From positions 1 through 64,000 of the forward strand of contig CAKUES010000002.1 of assembly GCA_934646835.1 (NCBI GenBank): a stretch of DNA of 64,000 nt, in the 5' to 3' direction. The notes beneath the pieces are model-generated. The model saw only the letters and a list, made by a program, of their open reading frames with translations, did not search any database and was not told the DNA's origin. Shown here piece after piece: positions 33,566 through 42,391 of the stretch; the stretch's first letter is position 1, and each line of letters opens with the position of its first letter. Source of the DNA: an uncultured Coriobacteriales bacterium. Its GTDB lineage: Bacteria > Actinomycetota > Coriobacteriia > Coriobacteriales > QAMH01. The translations under genes and the position numbers were made by a program.

Positions 33566-34522
33566 ATGTCTTACGAACCACCGTTTGAGCGAAACGACCG
33601 TATGGATGCTCTGTGCATGGAGATTGCCGAGCTTGTGGGCATGCTTTCTCCTCAGGCGCCTTTGGCAAAGAGCCCGACTCTGCATCGAGAGCTCAGGATC
33701 AAGACTATTCACTCGTCCCTTATTATCGAGGGCAACAAGCTAGACGAGAGGGCTGTCACTGCGATTCTCGATGGCAAAAGGGTTCTTGGCGATCAAAAGG
33801 ACATCCTCGAGGTTGAGAATGCAAAGCGCGCGTATGACCTCATTGACTCTCTCGATCCGTTCTCTCTTGAAGATCTGCTCAAGGCGCATCGTGTGATGAT
33901 GGATGGTCTCGTTAACGAGGCCGGCTGTTTCCGCAGCGGTAATGTCGGTGTGTTTGATGGGGATGTTCTCATCCACTCGGGTACGCCGGCGGCGTATGTT
34001 CCCGAGGTTATGGCCGATATATTCAAGTGGCTGAGCTCGACGACCATGCATCCGCTGCTTGCATCCTGCGTTTTTCATTTTGAGTTCGAGTTTTGTCATC
34101 CCTTCTCTGACGGCAATGGCAGGACCGGTAGGCTATGGCACACCTTGCTTTTGTCCAAGTGGCGTCCTGTTTTGGCATGGCTTCCCGTTGAGAGCACGAT
34201 TAGGCAGCGCCAGGCTGAGTACTATGATGCCTTGGCTGCGTCGGATGTCGCTGGCTCAAGCGAGGTCTTCGTCGAGTTCATGCTGGAAGTCATCAGGGAT
34301 TCTCTGCTTCCGTTTGCTGTGCCTGCAAGTAGCGGCGACCATATAGAGGCCAAGGTGCTCGATTTCTTTGCCGATAATCCCAAGGCTAACTTGAATCAGC
34401 TTGCCGAGGCTCTTGGTTGCTCGAAGAGGAGTGCTGAGAGAGTGGTTGCAAAGCTCAAGGTGGACGGCGTTTTGGAAAGGGTCGGCAGTCCTAGGACGGG
34501 TTCTTGGGCTGTAGCGCGATAG
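33566..34522 (+). CDS. Fic-domain AMP-transferase with internal inhibitory helix
   Basis: A 318-residue Fic protein. The core motif is HPFSDGNGRTGR (His178-Arg189). The N-terminal inhibitory motif S/TxxxE(G/N) is present as SLIIEGN (Ser51, Glu55, Gly56), which makes it a class II, self-inhibited Fic. The C-terminal ~60 residues form a winged-helix DNA-binding domain (LNQLAEALGCSKRSAERVVA). Fic enzymes transfer AMP or related groups to Ser/Thr/Tyr of a target; the target here is unknown. It starts 16 bases after the left inverted repeat, and the RBS is weak (ATAGGGAGTG). Codon use is more T-ending than in its neighbours, which suggests acquisition. Confidence 0.9.
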   Translation: MSYEPPFERNDRMDALCMEIAELVGMLSPQAPLAKSPTLHRELRIKTIHSSLIIEGNKLDERAVTAILDGKRVLGDQKDILEVENAKRAYDLIDSLDPFSLEDLLKAHRVMMDGLVNEAGCFRSGNVGVFDGDVLIHSGTPAAYVPEVMADIFKWLSSTTMHPLLASCVFHFEFEFCHPFSDGNGRTGRLWHTLLLSKWRPVLAWLPVESTIRQRQAEYYDALAASDVAGSSEVFVEFMLEVIRDSLLPFAVPASSGDHIEAKVLDFFADNPKANLNQLAEALGCSKRSAERVVAKLKVDGVLERVGSPRTGSWAVAR

Positions 34523-34549
34523 GCTCGTTACTTCACGCTCGTCATTTTC

Positions 34550-34573
34550 ATTACCGCCAAATTATTACCGCCA
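34550..34573. repeat. Right 24-bp inverted repeat flanking fic
   Basis: ATTACCGCCAAATTATTACC, then GCCA: the exact reverse complement of 33527-33550. The bracketed segment is 1047 bp. Confidence 0.85.
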
Positions 34574-34604
34574 GAAGAGGCCCGCGAGCAGCGCCCTAGG
34601 CGCA

Positions 34605-34641
34605 AAAAGAAGAACCGCAAGCGCTAGCCAGCGGTTCTCTT
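34605..34641 (+). terminator. Terminator-like hairpin after fic
   Basis: AGAACCGC pairs with GCGGTTCT around an AAGCGCTAGCCA loop, followed by CTTAAG. It has an A-rich left side and could also act on the minus strand. Confidence 0.55.
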
Positions 34642-34724
34642 AAGTCAACCAACGGCCTGCCCGAGTCACCACACGCGGGCTCACCGTCGAGCCATAATCT
34701 AGCACGCGAGCAGGTGGTTGGTTG

Positions 34725-34832
34725 CCGTGACACAGGTTGTCCCAGTGACAATGTGTGTCACGCCGTCGAGTCGCGGGAAGGCGAGGATCCTCTGCGTGAA
34801 ACACATTGTCACTGGGACAACCTGTGTCACGG
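34725..34832. repeat. Family B long inverted repeat
   Basis: CCGTGACACAGGTTGTCCCA (left end) pairs with the right end TGGGACAACCTGTGTCACGG. The inner units keep CCAGTGACA and its complement. It lies about 55 bases before the amidohydrolase gene. Apart from this, the fic right repeat and the 34605 hairpin, the gap 34523-34887 shows nothing. Confidence 0.9.
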
Positions 34833-34887
34833 GGCGTTGGCTGCGCTAGGATGGGTGCATCGAAATCCATAAGGGCTGGAGGTTCGC

Positions 34888-35685
34888 ATGACGTACACGA
34901 TCGGACTCGCGGTGAGCAGGTATCCGCAAACCGAGGGATGGGAGAGCACCCTTGCGATGGTGGATGAGTGGTGTGCTCGTGCTGCCGAGCAAGGCGTCGA
35001 GCTGCTCGTCTTCCCGGAGTATCTGATGACGCGCTATGAGATCGACCCGCAGCGCTTTGATGCGGAGGCGCAGCCGATTGACGGCCCCTTTGTGCTCGGC
35101 ATGGGAGAGCTCGCAGCCAAGTACGGGATGTGGATTGTATTCACGATGAACGAGTTCAACGACACTGGTGGGCATCCGTATAACACCGCCGTCATCGTTG
35201 ACGCCGAGGGGCAGGTACGAGGCAGTTACCGCAAGACGCATCTCTTCGATGCTTCGACGGACAAGGAGTCCAATCGCATTGCTGCGGGCGACGAGCTCTT
35301 CGCACCCATCGACACGCCTTTTGGCAAGCTCGTCATCACCATCTGCTATGACCTGCGCTTCCCGGAGGTGGCGCGCAAAGCGGCGCTTGCCGGTTGCGAG
35401 CTCTTCATCAACATGGCCGGCTGGGTAGCGGGGGAGGGCAAGCTCGAGCAGTACGCGGCGCTTGTCGCCGGCCGCGCTGTCGAGAACGAGATGTTTGCCT
35501 GCGGCGTGAGCCGATGCGACAAGGGCTACGTGGGCCAGGCGATTGTCGTCGCGCCCAACGGCAAGGAGCTCGGCCGCACGACGGAGGACGAGGCGCTTCT
35601 CACAGCCATCATCGACCTCGATGAGATGGCGAGGATGCGCGCCTGGATTCCCGTGCTGAATCACCGCCGCCCGGAGCTGTATTGA
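34888..35685 (+). CDS. Carbon-nitrogen hydrolase (nitrilase superfamily, omega-amidase-like)
   Basis: A 265-residue nitrilase-superfamily enzyme. The Glu-Lys-Cys triad is clear: Glu44 (VFPEY), Lys116 (YRKTHLFD) and Cys153 (TICYDLRFPE). The pattern fits the Nit/omega-amidase branch, which hydrolyses omega-amides such as 2-oxoglutaramate or repairs deaminated glutathione. The exact substrate is uncertain. No classical RBS beyond GGAGG in TGGAGGTTCGC. It stands alone between repeat blocks. Confidence 0.85.
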   Translation: MTYTIGLAVSRYPQTEGWESTLAMVDEWCARAAEQGVELLVFPEYLMTRYEIDPQRFDAEAQPIDGPFVLGMGELAAKYGMWIVFTMNEFNDTGGHPYNTAVIVDAEGQVRGSYRKTHLFDASTDKESNRIAAGDELFAPIDTPFGKLVITICYDLRFPEVARKAALAGCELFINMAGWVAGEGKLEQYAALVAGRAVENEMFACGVSRCDKGYVGQAIVVAPNGKELGRTTEDEALLTAIIDLDEMARMRAWIPVLNHRRPELY

Positions 35686-36451
35686 GGGGCGCGCGAGCTG
35701 GGGGTTGATGAGGCATCCAATATGTCACTGGTGCACATTGGATGCCGCGGGGCAAGGGTACTGCAAGGCGCTGTCTGTGATGGCATGCAGGTGATCGCCT
35801 GCCCGCTGCGACCCGATGGCGCCGACTTCATCTGGCGCCTACGCGGGGTCTGCGGTCTGTTGGCGCTGGCGCGCAGCTCCATCGCCGCAAGCGCGGTAAC
35901 GCTGCCGCGCAAGCGTTGCTGAATTGCGAGGACACGTAGTCGCGAGACGTAGTCCGCGACACCTCGCAGGTGTTGTCCGGCTCGCTGCAACCTATGGCGC
36001 CGACTTCGTCTGGCGCCTACGCGGGGTCTGCGGCTCAACGGCTCTGATGCAGTGCTCGCTGGCCCTCGTTGCGGTAGGGTGCTGCGAGAAAAGTGCCGAA
36101 GTGTGGCAGTAATTCGCAGGAGGCCGAGTAGAGGCCAGTTTGGCAACGCAAAACCGCAGGTCAGAGCGTCGTGATTTTTCGTCTACTCGAGGTATCGCAG
36201 ATTACTGCCACACTTCGGCACTTTTCACGACATAGGTCGTTGGGTGAAGGTCTTCTGACGCTGTTTGGGTGTCTGTGGGCTCGCTGCAACCTGAGGCGCC
36301 GACTTCGTCTGGCGCCTACGTGGGGTTTGCGGCTCAACGGCGCTGACGCGATGCTCGTTGTTCCTTGCAGCATATTGGATTTGCGCCAGCACCAGTGCCG
36401 ATGTCAGCGCCAGCCCCGGAGCCGCGCCAGCGTCAGCGGCCGCCCGTGCGC
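35686..36451. repeat. Repeat-filled gap: family B, three family C and a long family G inverted repeat
   Basis: 35712-35746 is a short B-type palindrome (GGCATCCAAT/ATTGGATGCC around TGTCACTGG). Family C copies lie at 35818-35843, 35996-36021 and 36295-36320, all in the same direction. Between the last two, GAAAAGTGCCGAAGTGTGGC (from 36089) pairs with its complement ending near 36229. The 90-base loop holds GCAAAACCGCAGGTCAGAG. No gene is supported. Confidence 0.75.
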
Positions 36452-37924
36452 CTAGTAGCAGTCGATCGAATACACCGGCTTGGTGCTCGCCTTATCGGAC
36501 CACGGGCCGTAAACGGCCTTGTGCAGGTTGTTCTTGTCGCGGTAGGCGCGCACCTTGACGGTCAGTTTCTTGCCGGTGTATTTGCTGGTGAGCTTGACGG
36601 TGGTCTTGCTCGGATAGACGATCTGGTTCTGGTCGTTGTGCGTCACCCTCGCCTTGGCCTTTTTGACAAGCTTGCTGCCCTTGTACACGTACACCTGGTA
36701 GCCGTCGACGGCGAGTTTCTTGCCTGCGCTGTTGGACCACGACACGACGAGCTTGTTGCTCGCACCGCTCTTGGCGGAGACCTTGGTGACCTTGCTTGGC
36801 GTGAGCAGCGTGCCGGGGTCCTTGGTCTTGTCGAGAGTGGCCGGGTCGATGGTGATGAACCCTGCCTGCGTGGCGCAGCTCAGGCCGAACATCACAGCCG
36901 CGGCGCTTGCGGGCTCGTCGGCGAGCTCTGCCTTGTTGAAGTACTCGAGGTCCTTGTCGGCCTTGCTCAGCAGATAGCGGACCGCCTTGGCGCTCGCGCC
37001 CTTGACGTCGTCCTTGGTGTCCTTACCGCTCAGCGCGTAGAGCGCCCACGCGGTTGCGTTGACGTCGCCGTAGATGCTGCCGGCGTCATAGGGCCAGGAG
37101 CCCTCGTCGAGCTGGTCGGTCTCCATGGTGCTGACCAACGCCTTGATGACCTTGCGCGCTTGCGGCGTCACGACCAGCGACTCGTTGTTCTCGATGGAGC
37201 GCAGCGCCCAGATCGCGCGCGCCGTGGACTCGTAGCTGTTGGCGATAAGGCCGTTGTTACCTTGCGCGTTGAGGATGGTCCACGCGCACTGCTCGATCAG
37301 GTCGATCTCTTTGGGTTGGTAGCGCACGAGTGCGGGCAGCAGCCAGACGGCGCTGTCGACGAGCCAGAACTCGGTGGTGTCCTCGGCGAGCGCGGCCCTT
37401 GCTTGGCTGGGCAGCTTCTTGATGTAAGGCTTGAGCTCTGCGGGCGGCTCCAGGCCACCCTGGGCGATGTCGAAGCCCACCAGGTACTTGGCGAGGTCTG
37501 CGCCCTTGATGCTGTCGTCGTTTTGGAGCTTCCAGAGGAAGTGGTCGGAGTCGATCAAATCACCGATCCAGTAGTTGACGCCAAGGACGCTGTCAAACGC
37601 CTGCAGACCGAGCGCGGCGTCCATGGTCGTATGGTCGATCTGGCAGTCAAAGCCCCCGGCGGCAAAGCGGTTGACGAGCTTGTCCATGAGGATGGCGGCG
37701 CGCTTCTTCTCTGTGGTGCTGAGCTTGGTGCTCGTGCTCAGGGCGGTCATCTCGGCCTCTTCGATTGGAGAGACCTGCTTGTCTTGGGAGTTTTGTGCGC
37801 TCTGGGTGGAAGGCTTACTGCCTTGCGGGGCTGCCTGGCAGGCGGCCATCGCGGGAGCGGCCATGCAGAGACTTGCGGCCATTGCGGCGGATGTGGCGAT
37901 ACTCAGGCTCTTGCGTGCAATCAT
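36452..37924 (-). CDS. Secreted alpha-toroid protein with C-terminal Fn3-like domain
   Basis: A 490-residue exported protein. A signal peptide (MIARKSLSIATSAAMAASLC, then MAAPAMA) ends near residue 28. Residues ~55-380 contain repeated helical pairs like the alpha/alpha toroid of prenyltransferase/terpene cyclase-type or cobalamin-binding proteins (VDSAVWLLPALVRYQPKEID, ESTARAIWALRSIENNE, NATAWALYALSG). The last ~95 residues look like a fibronectin type III or similar beta sandwich (VVSWSNSAGKKLAVDGYQVY). There is no sortase motif or membrane anchor. It probably binds a ligand or polymer outside the cell. ATG 37924 has GGAGGAC just upstream; much longer in-frame starts cross repeat DNA and are rejected. 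Confidence 0.8.
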   Translation of the reverse strand: MIARKSLSIATSAAMAASLCMAAPAMAACQAAPQGSKPSTQSAQNSQDKQVSPIEEAEMTALSTSTKLSTTEKKRAAILMDKLVNRFAAGGFDCQIDHTTMDAALGLQAFDSVLGVNYWIGDLIDSDHFLWKLQNDDSIKGADLAKYLVGFDIAQGGLEPPAELKPYIKKLPSQARAALAEDTTEFWLVDSAVWLLPALVRYQPKEIDLIEQCAWTILNAQGNNGLIANSYESTARAIWALRSIENNESLVVTPQARKVIKALVSTMETDQLDEGSWPYDAGSIYGDVNATAWALYALSGKDTKDDVKGASAKAVRYLLSKADKDLEYFNKAELADEPASAAAVMFGLSCATQAGFITIDPATLDKTKDPGTLLTPSKVTKVSAKSGASNKLVVSWSNSAGKKLAVDGYQVYVYKGSKLVKKAKARVTHNDQNQIVYPSKTTVKLTSKYTGKKLTVKVRAYRDKNNLHKAVYGPWSDKASTKPVYSIDCY

Positions 37925-38239
37925 GGATGTCCTCCGTCCAGACGGGCCGCGCGGCGGCCTGCGGGCTCGTGCACCTGCTCCCTCTAGTATGCCTGCTCGC
38001 GAGGCAGTAGGGGCCGAGAACTTGAGGGATTGGCAGAAGCCATGACACCAGATGTACCAGTGACAAAAGGTGTCCCACGGTGTATTTCTGGCCGTTTTCA
38101 GGTGCATGAGGTGTTTTATCTGCCACCGCGAGGGACATCGCGTTAGCGCCAATGGGTCCCAAACCCCACGTAGGCGCCTGACGAAGTCGGCGCCATCGGG
38201 TTGCAGCAAAGCGGCGCGAGCTCAACAAGGGCACCAGAA
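37925..38239. repeat. Gap with family B half copy and family C copy
   Basis: 38041-38074 holds a B-type half unit (GACACCAGATGTACCAGTGA, then CAAAAGGTGTC), preceded by a sequence (GAACTTGAGGGATTG, AGAAGCC) that recurs before the B element at 39561. A family C copy lies at 38168-38193 (inverted). The promoter of the secreted toroid gene should also be here but is not obvious. Confidence 0.65.
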
Positions 38240-38957
38240 TTAACCCCTCAATTTGCAAATCCGTTGCAGCGCCGCACCCTCGTGTCGTGCGGCGGCAGCA
38301 GGATATGCGATAGACGCAGCTCCGATGCCTTCTTCAAGCTTGCAAAGCACATCGTCGATGACATCCCTCGCGTCTTCGGGGTCCACTCCCCAGCTCGAAG
38401 CCTCGGCAACAACATCATCCCGCGTAATCTCCTCCGGTCTGATAAGCCCATTGACCCTCATAGAGAGGTAGAGGGCGCGCTGTTCGACCTCGGCAATAGG
38501 GACAACATCGTAAAGCGGCGCAAGCGTGGGGACCATCGGCTCGCGATATAGAAACGATGTGTTCTTGGCATGCGCGTCCCAATTGCCGAGCGACATATTC
38601 ACTACAAGTTGACGCAGCAACTCTGTCTTCTCGCGCTCGGGGTCAAGAGCAAATTTCTGAAGCAAGTTGGCACTCCCATCCGATCTCGGTTAGAAGACCA
38701 ATCCAGCCATAAGCTGAAATACCCAGACTTCTGCATATCTCATCACGACGAGTACCCTCCGGAAGCAGGCCATTGAACCAGGCAGTGGTCTTCGCCTCGC
38801 CGAATGGACGCGTCTTCGCCGGAAAAGCCAGCGAAAGCACAGGGCGTCCAGCGAGCTTGCTAACGACGGATGGCTCATATTCGAAACGCCCGCCCTTGCG
38901 ATTCTCGGCGATTCGCCCAATCAACTTCTCGCCAAGATAGACGTCCAGCTCCCTCAT
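38240..38957 (-). pseudogene. hipA: hipA toxin remnant with internal deletion and frameshift
   Basis: Two out-of-frame pieces of HipA, the Ser/Thr kinase toxin that targets glutamyl-tRNA synthetase. The N-terminal piece (38643-38957) matches the start of the family (LDVYLGEKLIGRI, AWFNGLLPEG, LLTEIGWEC). The C-terminal piece (38240-38665) begins near the catalytic loop (GNWDAHAKNTSFLY) and runs to the end. Together they give about 240 residues against the usual 410-440. The ATP-binding core between them is missing and the frames do not match. The start overlaps the hipB stop (ATGA). The toxin is almost surely inactive. Confidence 0.8.
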
Positions 38958-39190
38958 TCGGCAACCTCCACGTCAGCGTCTTTGGGCACTATCACCATGC
39001 GGAAACCGAGCTGCTGCAGATAATGGTCGACCTTTACCGCTGACACGTTCTTGCCCGTCTCAAGCGCAGAGAGTGTAACCGGGGAGAAACCGAGCTTCTT
39101 GGCCATCTCCGCCTGCGTAATTCCGCGTTCCCTTCGCGCCTCGCGAAGAAACTCGCCGATGTCCCCATATGAATAAGCGTTAGTCCACAT
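38954..39190 (-). CDS. hipB: HipB-type antitoxin, XRE-family repressor
   Basis: A 78-residue helix-turn-helix protein (GITQAEMAKKLGFSPVTLSA, then LETGKN) with the HipB-type C-terminal strand (YLQQLGFRMVIVP). HipB neutralises HipA and represses the operon. ATG 39190 is preferred since the upstream in-frame ATG at 39226 would place an operator copy inside the gene; neither has a clear RBS. It overlaps the hipA remnant by 4 bases. With the toxin broken it may persist as an orphan repressor. Confidence 0.75.
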   Translation of the reverse strand: MWTNAYSYGDIGEFLREARRERGITQAEMAKKLGFSPVTLSALETGKNVSAVKVDHYLQQLGFRMVIVPKDADVEVAE

Positions 39191-39204
39191 ATGCTGCCGT
39201 CGTT

Positions 39205-39287
39205 CAGAATACTTAATATTCACCATGCAAATAAAAGTATACAGAATACTTAATATTAGCTCAATCAGAAAAGTATTAAGTATTCTG
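39205..39287. promoter_or_regulatory. Probable HipB operators
   Basis: CAGAATACTTAATATT occurs exactly at 39205-39220 and 39242-39257. An inverted copy (AGTATTAAGTATTCTG) lies at 39272-39287. The second and third form an inverted pair. The AT-rich block sits at the 5' end of hipB. Confidence 0.7.
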
Positions 39288-40167
39288 TATGTGGACTTGT
39301 AGTATTGCTGAACACCAATATTTCAACAACGCGCCCTGCGTGAAGGGGCAACTCTTTTTCGGTGGCAATTCGAAAAGGTGCAAGGAGGGCCGGTCAGGCC
39401 ATCTGTCGCTGTCTTGAATTGCGCGGATGTTCGTGTCGAGAAGCGATGCTTTAAAATGTAAGAGAAAAAGGCTCGTTTCCCCAGCTCAGAAGGGATAAAC
39501 GGACCTAATCAGCTGCAAAATTCAGGGTAGGGGATGAGAACTTGAGGGATTGAGAGAAGCCTTGACACCAGATGTACCAGTGACAAAAGGTGTCACCACG
39601 ATGGGCAGGGGATTGGGGCGGCTCGCTGTGGTGACACCTTATGTCACTGGTGCATTTGGCGTCACGTGGGGCGAGCAGGGGCTCTTGTCTTACGATCTGG
39701 GCGGTTTGCCCCGGATTCCTGCGCGAACTGGGTAGTTTTGAGCTTTGTTTTCGAGATTTGGGTAGTTTTGGCGGAGGCGATCGGAGTGGCCGAGAATACG
39801 CACGCCTCTGACCTGCGGTTTTGCAAATCCGCTCTCGTTCGCTCGTTCCAAAGTACGAAGCAAACTACCCAGATCGCGAGAAAAGCCCAATAAAGTCGCC
39901 TTGAAACACAGCATTGCAGAGCTAGAGAACGAGGACGGTTATTCTATTGTTGCTGACTACATGGCCTCGCTCGCTCCGAAAGACAGAAGTTATCGCGAGG
40001 CGGAGCCAATCCGTGTCGTGCCATGTCGCCGAAGGGCCTGATTCATGCGTTATTTGGACGAATCAGGCCCTTTATTCGCGGTTTTGGGAATGACTCAATT
40101 GACTCGCGAAACCGCAGGTCGCGCCTTTAATCACTCCCAGGTTTTGCCGGGGTTCGTAGCGGGCGGC
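39288..40167. other. Long gap with family B and G repeats and a terminator; possible gene fragment
   Basis: A family B element lies at 39562-39664 (GACACCAGATG and GTGACACC arms). A family G-like inverted repeat has CTGGGTAGTTTTG near 39728 and CAAACTACCCAG near 39860, with TGACCTGCGGTTTTGCAAA inside. An open stretch at 39901-40041 (ELENEDGYSIVADYMASLAP) looks protein-like but starts with TTG and lacks an RBS; it may be a remnant. At 40032-40072 AAGGGCCTGATTC pairs with GAATCAGGCCCTT, a likely terminator for the AbiE operon. Confidence 0.5.
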
Positions 40168-41133
40168 TTAAAACGGGGTGATTCGGGGACCAACCCGTGC
40201 ATATCGCTGTCGTTTCATCTTCCTCAGGTTCGCAAGTTTCCATTGAGCTTCCGGGCTCGCGGCGGCTGCTCGTGCGACGTCGCACTTGCCGAAGAGGAGC
40301 TCGGGGCGGTATTCCCCTTTGGCGAACAACTCCAAATAGAGTCCCTCGTCGTCGTCTCGCGGCAGGATGTAGGCCGACGTGAAATCCTCCGCGTCGGCCA
40401 TCAAGCCCGCCAGCGTCGGCTCCTCGTCCCTCGAATGCAGCATCGGCAGCAGCTGGTCTTCGAGGTCCTTCTGCCGGTCTTCGAACCGCTTGCTCCGGCC
40501 TTCGAACTCGTTCGGGAAGCATGCGGAGACGGACGCGTAGTAAAGGAGCGCCTTGTGAACGATGCCGTCTGGATCGCCCGTGGCGTCGAAGTGCGCCTTG
40601 AGGTTCGATATGTCGTAGAGGTCCCTTATCTTCACCCTGTCGAAGAAGGCCTTGACCTTACCACCCGCGAGCTCGGCATCCTCGAACATGGGGACGCCGA
40701 CGTCGGGGCGAAGGGGGCAGCTTCTGGAGCGGATCGGAAACAGCGGGGACCTGTTCATGTATATGCAGTCGATCTTCACGTGGTCGGTTCCCCAGTCGCC
40801 GCGGTAGCGGAGCACGAACGTCCTGCCCGCATGGCCCCCGTCGCCAGCGGACACGTCGTAGCCCTGCCCTCTGCCCACCTCCTCGATGGCGTGCTCGATG
40901 AAGGGCCGCTCCCTCAGCATCTCCTCCCTCGGCAACGCGCCGACGTAGGAGATGTCGATGTCGACCGAAAGGCGTGGGATATCCAGCATGAAGAGGTTTA
41001 TCGCGGTGCCGCCGTGCATGGCGAGCTTCCCTTTCAGGTCGGGGTGCCGCTGCATCTCGTCGACAAGGTCGAGAAGTCGCTCGACCTTGTCGAGCGTCCT
41101 CGGCTGAAATCCGCTTGTGTCTATAGCAGCCAT
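40168..41133 (-). CDS. AbiEii-type nucleotidyltransferase toxin
   Basis: A 321-residue protein of the AbiEii/AbiGII family, the toxin of type IV AbiE abortive-infection systems. The nucleotidyltransferase motifs are visible: HGGTAINLFML, then RLSVDIDISYV (GSx-D-x-D type), and later AGGKVKAFFDRVKIRDLYDI (the conserved K...RDLYD segment). Such enzymes modify tRNA ends or bind GTP to halt growth during phage attack. ATG 41133 follows AGGAGGAAG; it overlaps the antitoxin gene end by 13 bases, so the two are translationally coupled. Confidence 0.85.
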   Translation of the reverse strand: MAAIDTSGFQPRTLDKVERLLDLVDEMQRHPDLKGKLAMHGGTAINLFMLDIPRLSVDIDISYVGALPREEMLRERPFIEHAIEEVGRGQGYDVSAGDGGHAGRTFVLRYRGDWGTDHVKIDCIYMNRSPLFPIRSRSCPLRPDVGVPMFEDAELAGGKVKAFFDRVKIRDLYDISNLKAHFDATGDPDGIVHKALLYYASVSACFPNEFEGRSKRFEDRQKDLEDQLLPMLHSRDEEPTLAGLMADAEDFTSAYILPRDDDEGLYLELFAKGEYRPELLFGKCDVARAAAASPEAQWKLANLRKMKRQRYARVGPRITPF

Positions 41134-41882
41134 TTTGCGACTTCCTCCTCTTTCTCGGGCAGGCACAGCCTCCATCGCCGCGACCAGCCGCGCGACTCGG
41201 TCGAATCCTTGTCGAGCTTGAAGGGCCCGCCCTTCGCCATCCCCTCGAGCTCGTCGAGCACGTCAGAGGGGATGCGCCATTTGTCCGCCTTCCGTTCGAG
41301 CAGCCAGCCCGTCCTCGCTGCGAGCGACGCGGATTTATCTGAGACGAGCCTCTTCAGCGCCTCCGCATCTACGTAGGGGAACAACGAGATCGACATCAGG
41401 GCCTCTTCGATGCCGCCGCAGCGGTCGGGATGGCTGAGACAGTCGACTATGGTCTGCTCGCGCGTCGTCACCACGGTTCGCAGGCCGCCCCTGCCGCGCA
41501 CCGATTGGGTTGGAAGGCCGTTTGCGAGAGGGAACGGGACGTATGAGATGCCAGAGTACTCGAACGCACTTTTAACGGATGCCGACCTGAACTGGCAGAC
41601 GCTCCCAACGTTGTGGGCGACGCCATGAACCTCAAGCGCCGAATGGAACGAAACGACAGCCTTGGGGTCAATCGCGAAGAGCAGTTCGAACGAATCGATT
41701 TCCGCTGCGGTGAACCGCCCCGATTTGGAAACGTACACCCCGCGCCTCGCTCTCTCGATCTGCCCGGCATCAACGGCGCGCCTGAGCGTCGTCTTCGCCG
41801 ACGAGTCGGACATCCCGCAGTTCTCGACAAGCTGAGAGACGGTGAAGGCGTGGGTTCGGTCTATGTAATCTTTGAACTTCAT
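41121..41882 (-). CDS. AbiEi-type antitoxin/repressor
   Basis: A 253-residue antitoxin. The N-terminal winged helix (FTVSQLVENCGMSDSSAKTT, LRRAVDAGQIERARRGVYV) is the AbiEi_4-type DNA-binding domain. The C-terminal part (FELLFAIDPKAVVSFHSALE, TREQTIVDCLSHP) is the conserved antitoxin region. AbiEi represses the operon and blocks AbiEii. ATG 41882 fits the family start; in-frame starts further upstream are possible and the RBS is weak. Order antitoxin-toxin and overlap are as expected for AbiE. Confidence 0.85.
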   Translation of the reverse strand: MKFKDYIDRTHAFTVSQLVENCGMSDSSAKTTLRRAVDAGQIERARRGVYVSKSGRFTAAEIDSFELLFAIDPKAVVSFHSALEVHGVAHNVGSVCQFRSASVKSAFEYSGISYVPFPLANGLPTQSVRGRGGLRTVVTTREQTIVDCLSHPDRCGGIEEALMSISLFPYVDAEALKRLVSDKSASLAARTGWLLERKADKWRIPSDVLDELEGMAKGGPFKLDKDSTESRGWSRRWRLCLPEKEEEVAKWLL

Positions 41883-42285
41883 ACTGAGCGATTTTAATGG
41901 AAAGGGGTACATTTTGTCCACCTTTCCATCGATTCTCGTCAGCAAACATAATAGAGCACCGCGTAAGAGAACGGGCATTTCCATGCGAACGAGCTGAAGC
42001 AGGTCAAGAACCTGTTGCGCTCCTGCGCCGTCATGCCTTTGTAGTCCTCGTGCGCGCGGCGGCTGACGCGATAAGAAACCAGCCCTATTCGACCGGCAAT
42101 TGAATCTCGGTCATCCACTCGTCGACGGATTCCTTGCTCCAGATGCTGCCTATGCAACTCATCCGCCCGTGACGCGAAGCGTATCTCCGACGTGACGGCG
42201 CGGCTCATTTTTTGCCATTAGCTGGGAACGATGCTTCCAAATTCCGCTATGCGGCGAGTTCTCGCTTGGAGCGCAGGGGCGCGGT
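41883..42285. other. Upstream region of the AbiE operon
   Basis: No clear gene. A minus-strand open stretch (about 41939-42208) contains protein-like words (HEDYKGMTAQERNRF) but lacks a recognisable start or family. It could be a decayed gene. Confidence 0.35.
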
Positions 42286-42391
42286 CGTGACACAGGTTGT
42301 CCCAGTGACAATGTGTATCGCGCGGGTGAGTCGCGGGTAAGCAAGCGGCCTTCTGCGTGAAACACATTGTCACTGGGACAACCTGTGTCAT
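42286..42391. repeat. Family B long inverted repeat
   Basis: Near-identical to the copy at 34725. The left end is GTGACACAGGTTGTCCCAGT and the right end is its complement. The middle differs slightly (CGCGGGTGAGTCGCGGG). Confidence 0.9.

Noticed and set aside
33356..34573. tRNA-Arg as attachment site of an island carrying fic
   Set aside because: The 3' end of the tRNA is not repeated on the far side of fic and no integrase is present; the 24-bp inverted repeats are a separate feature.
41939..42208. A minus-strand gene upstream of AbiEi
   Set aside because: Some protein-like words, but no RBS, recognisable family or clear start; kept only as a possible remnant.
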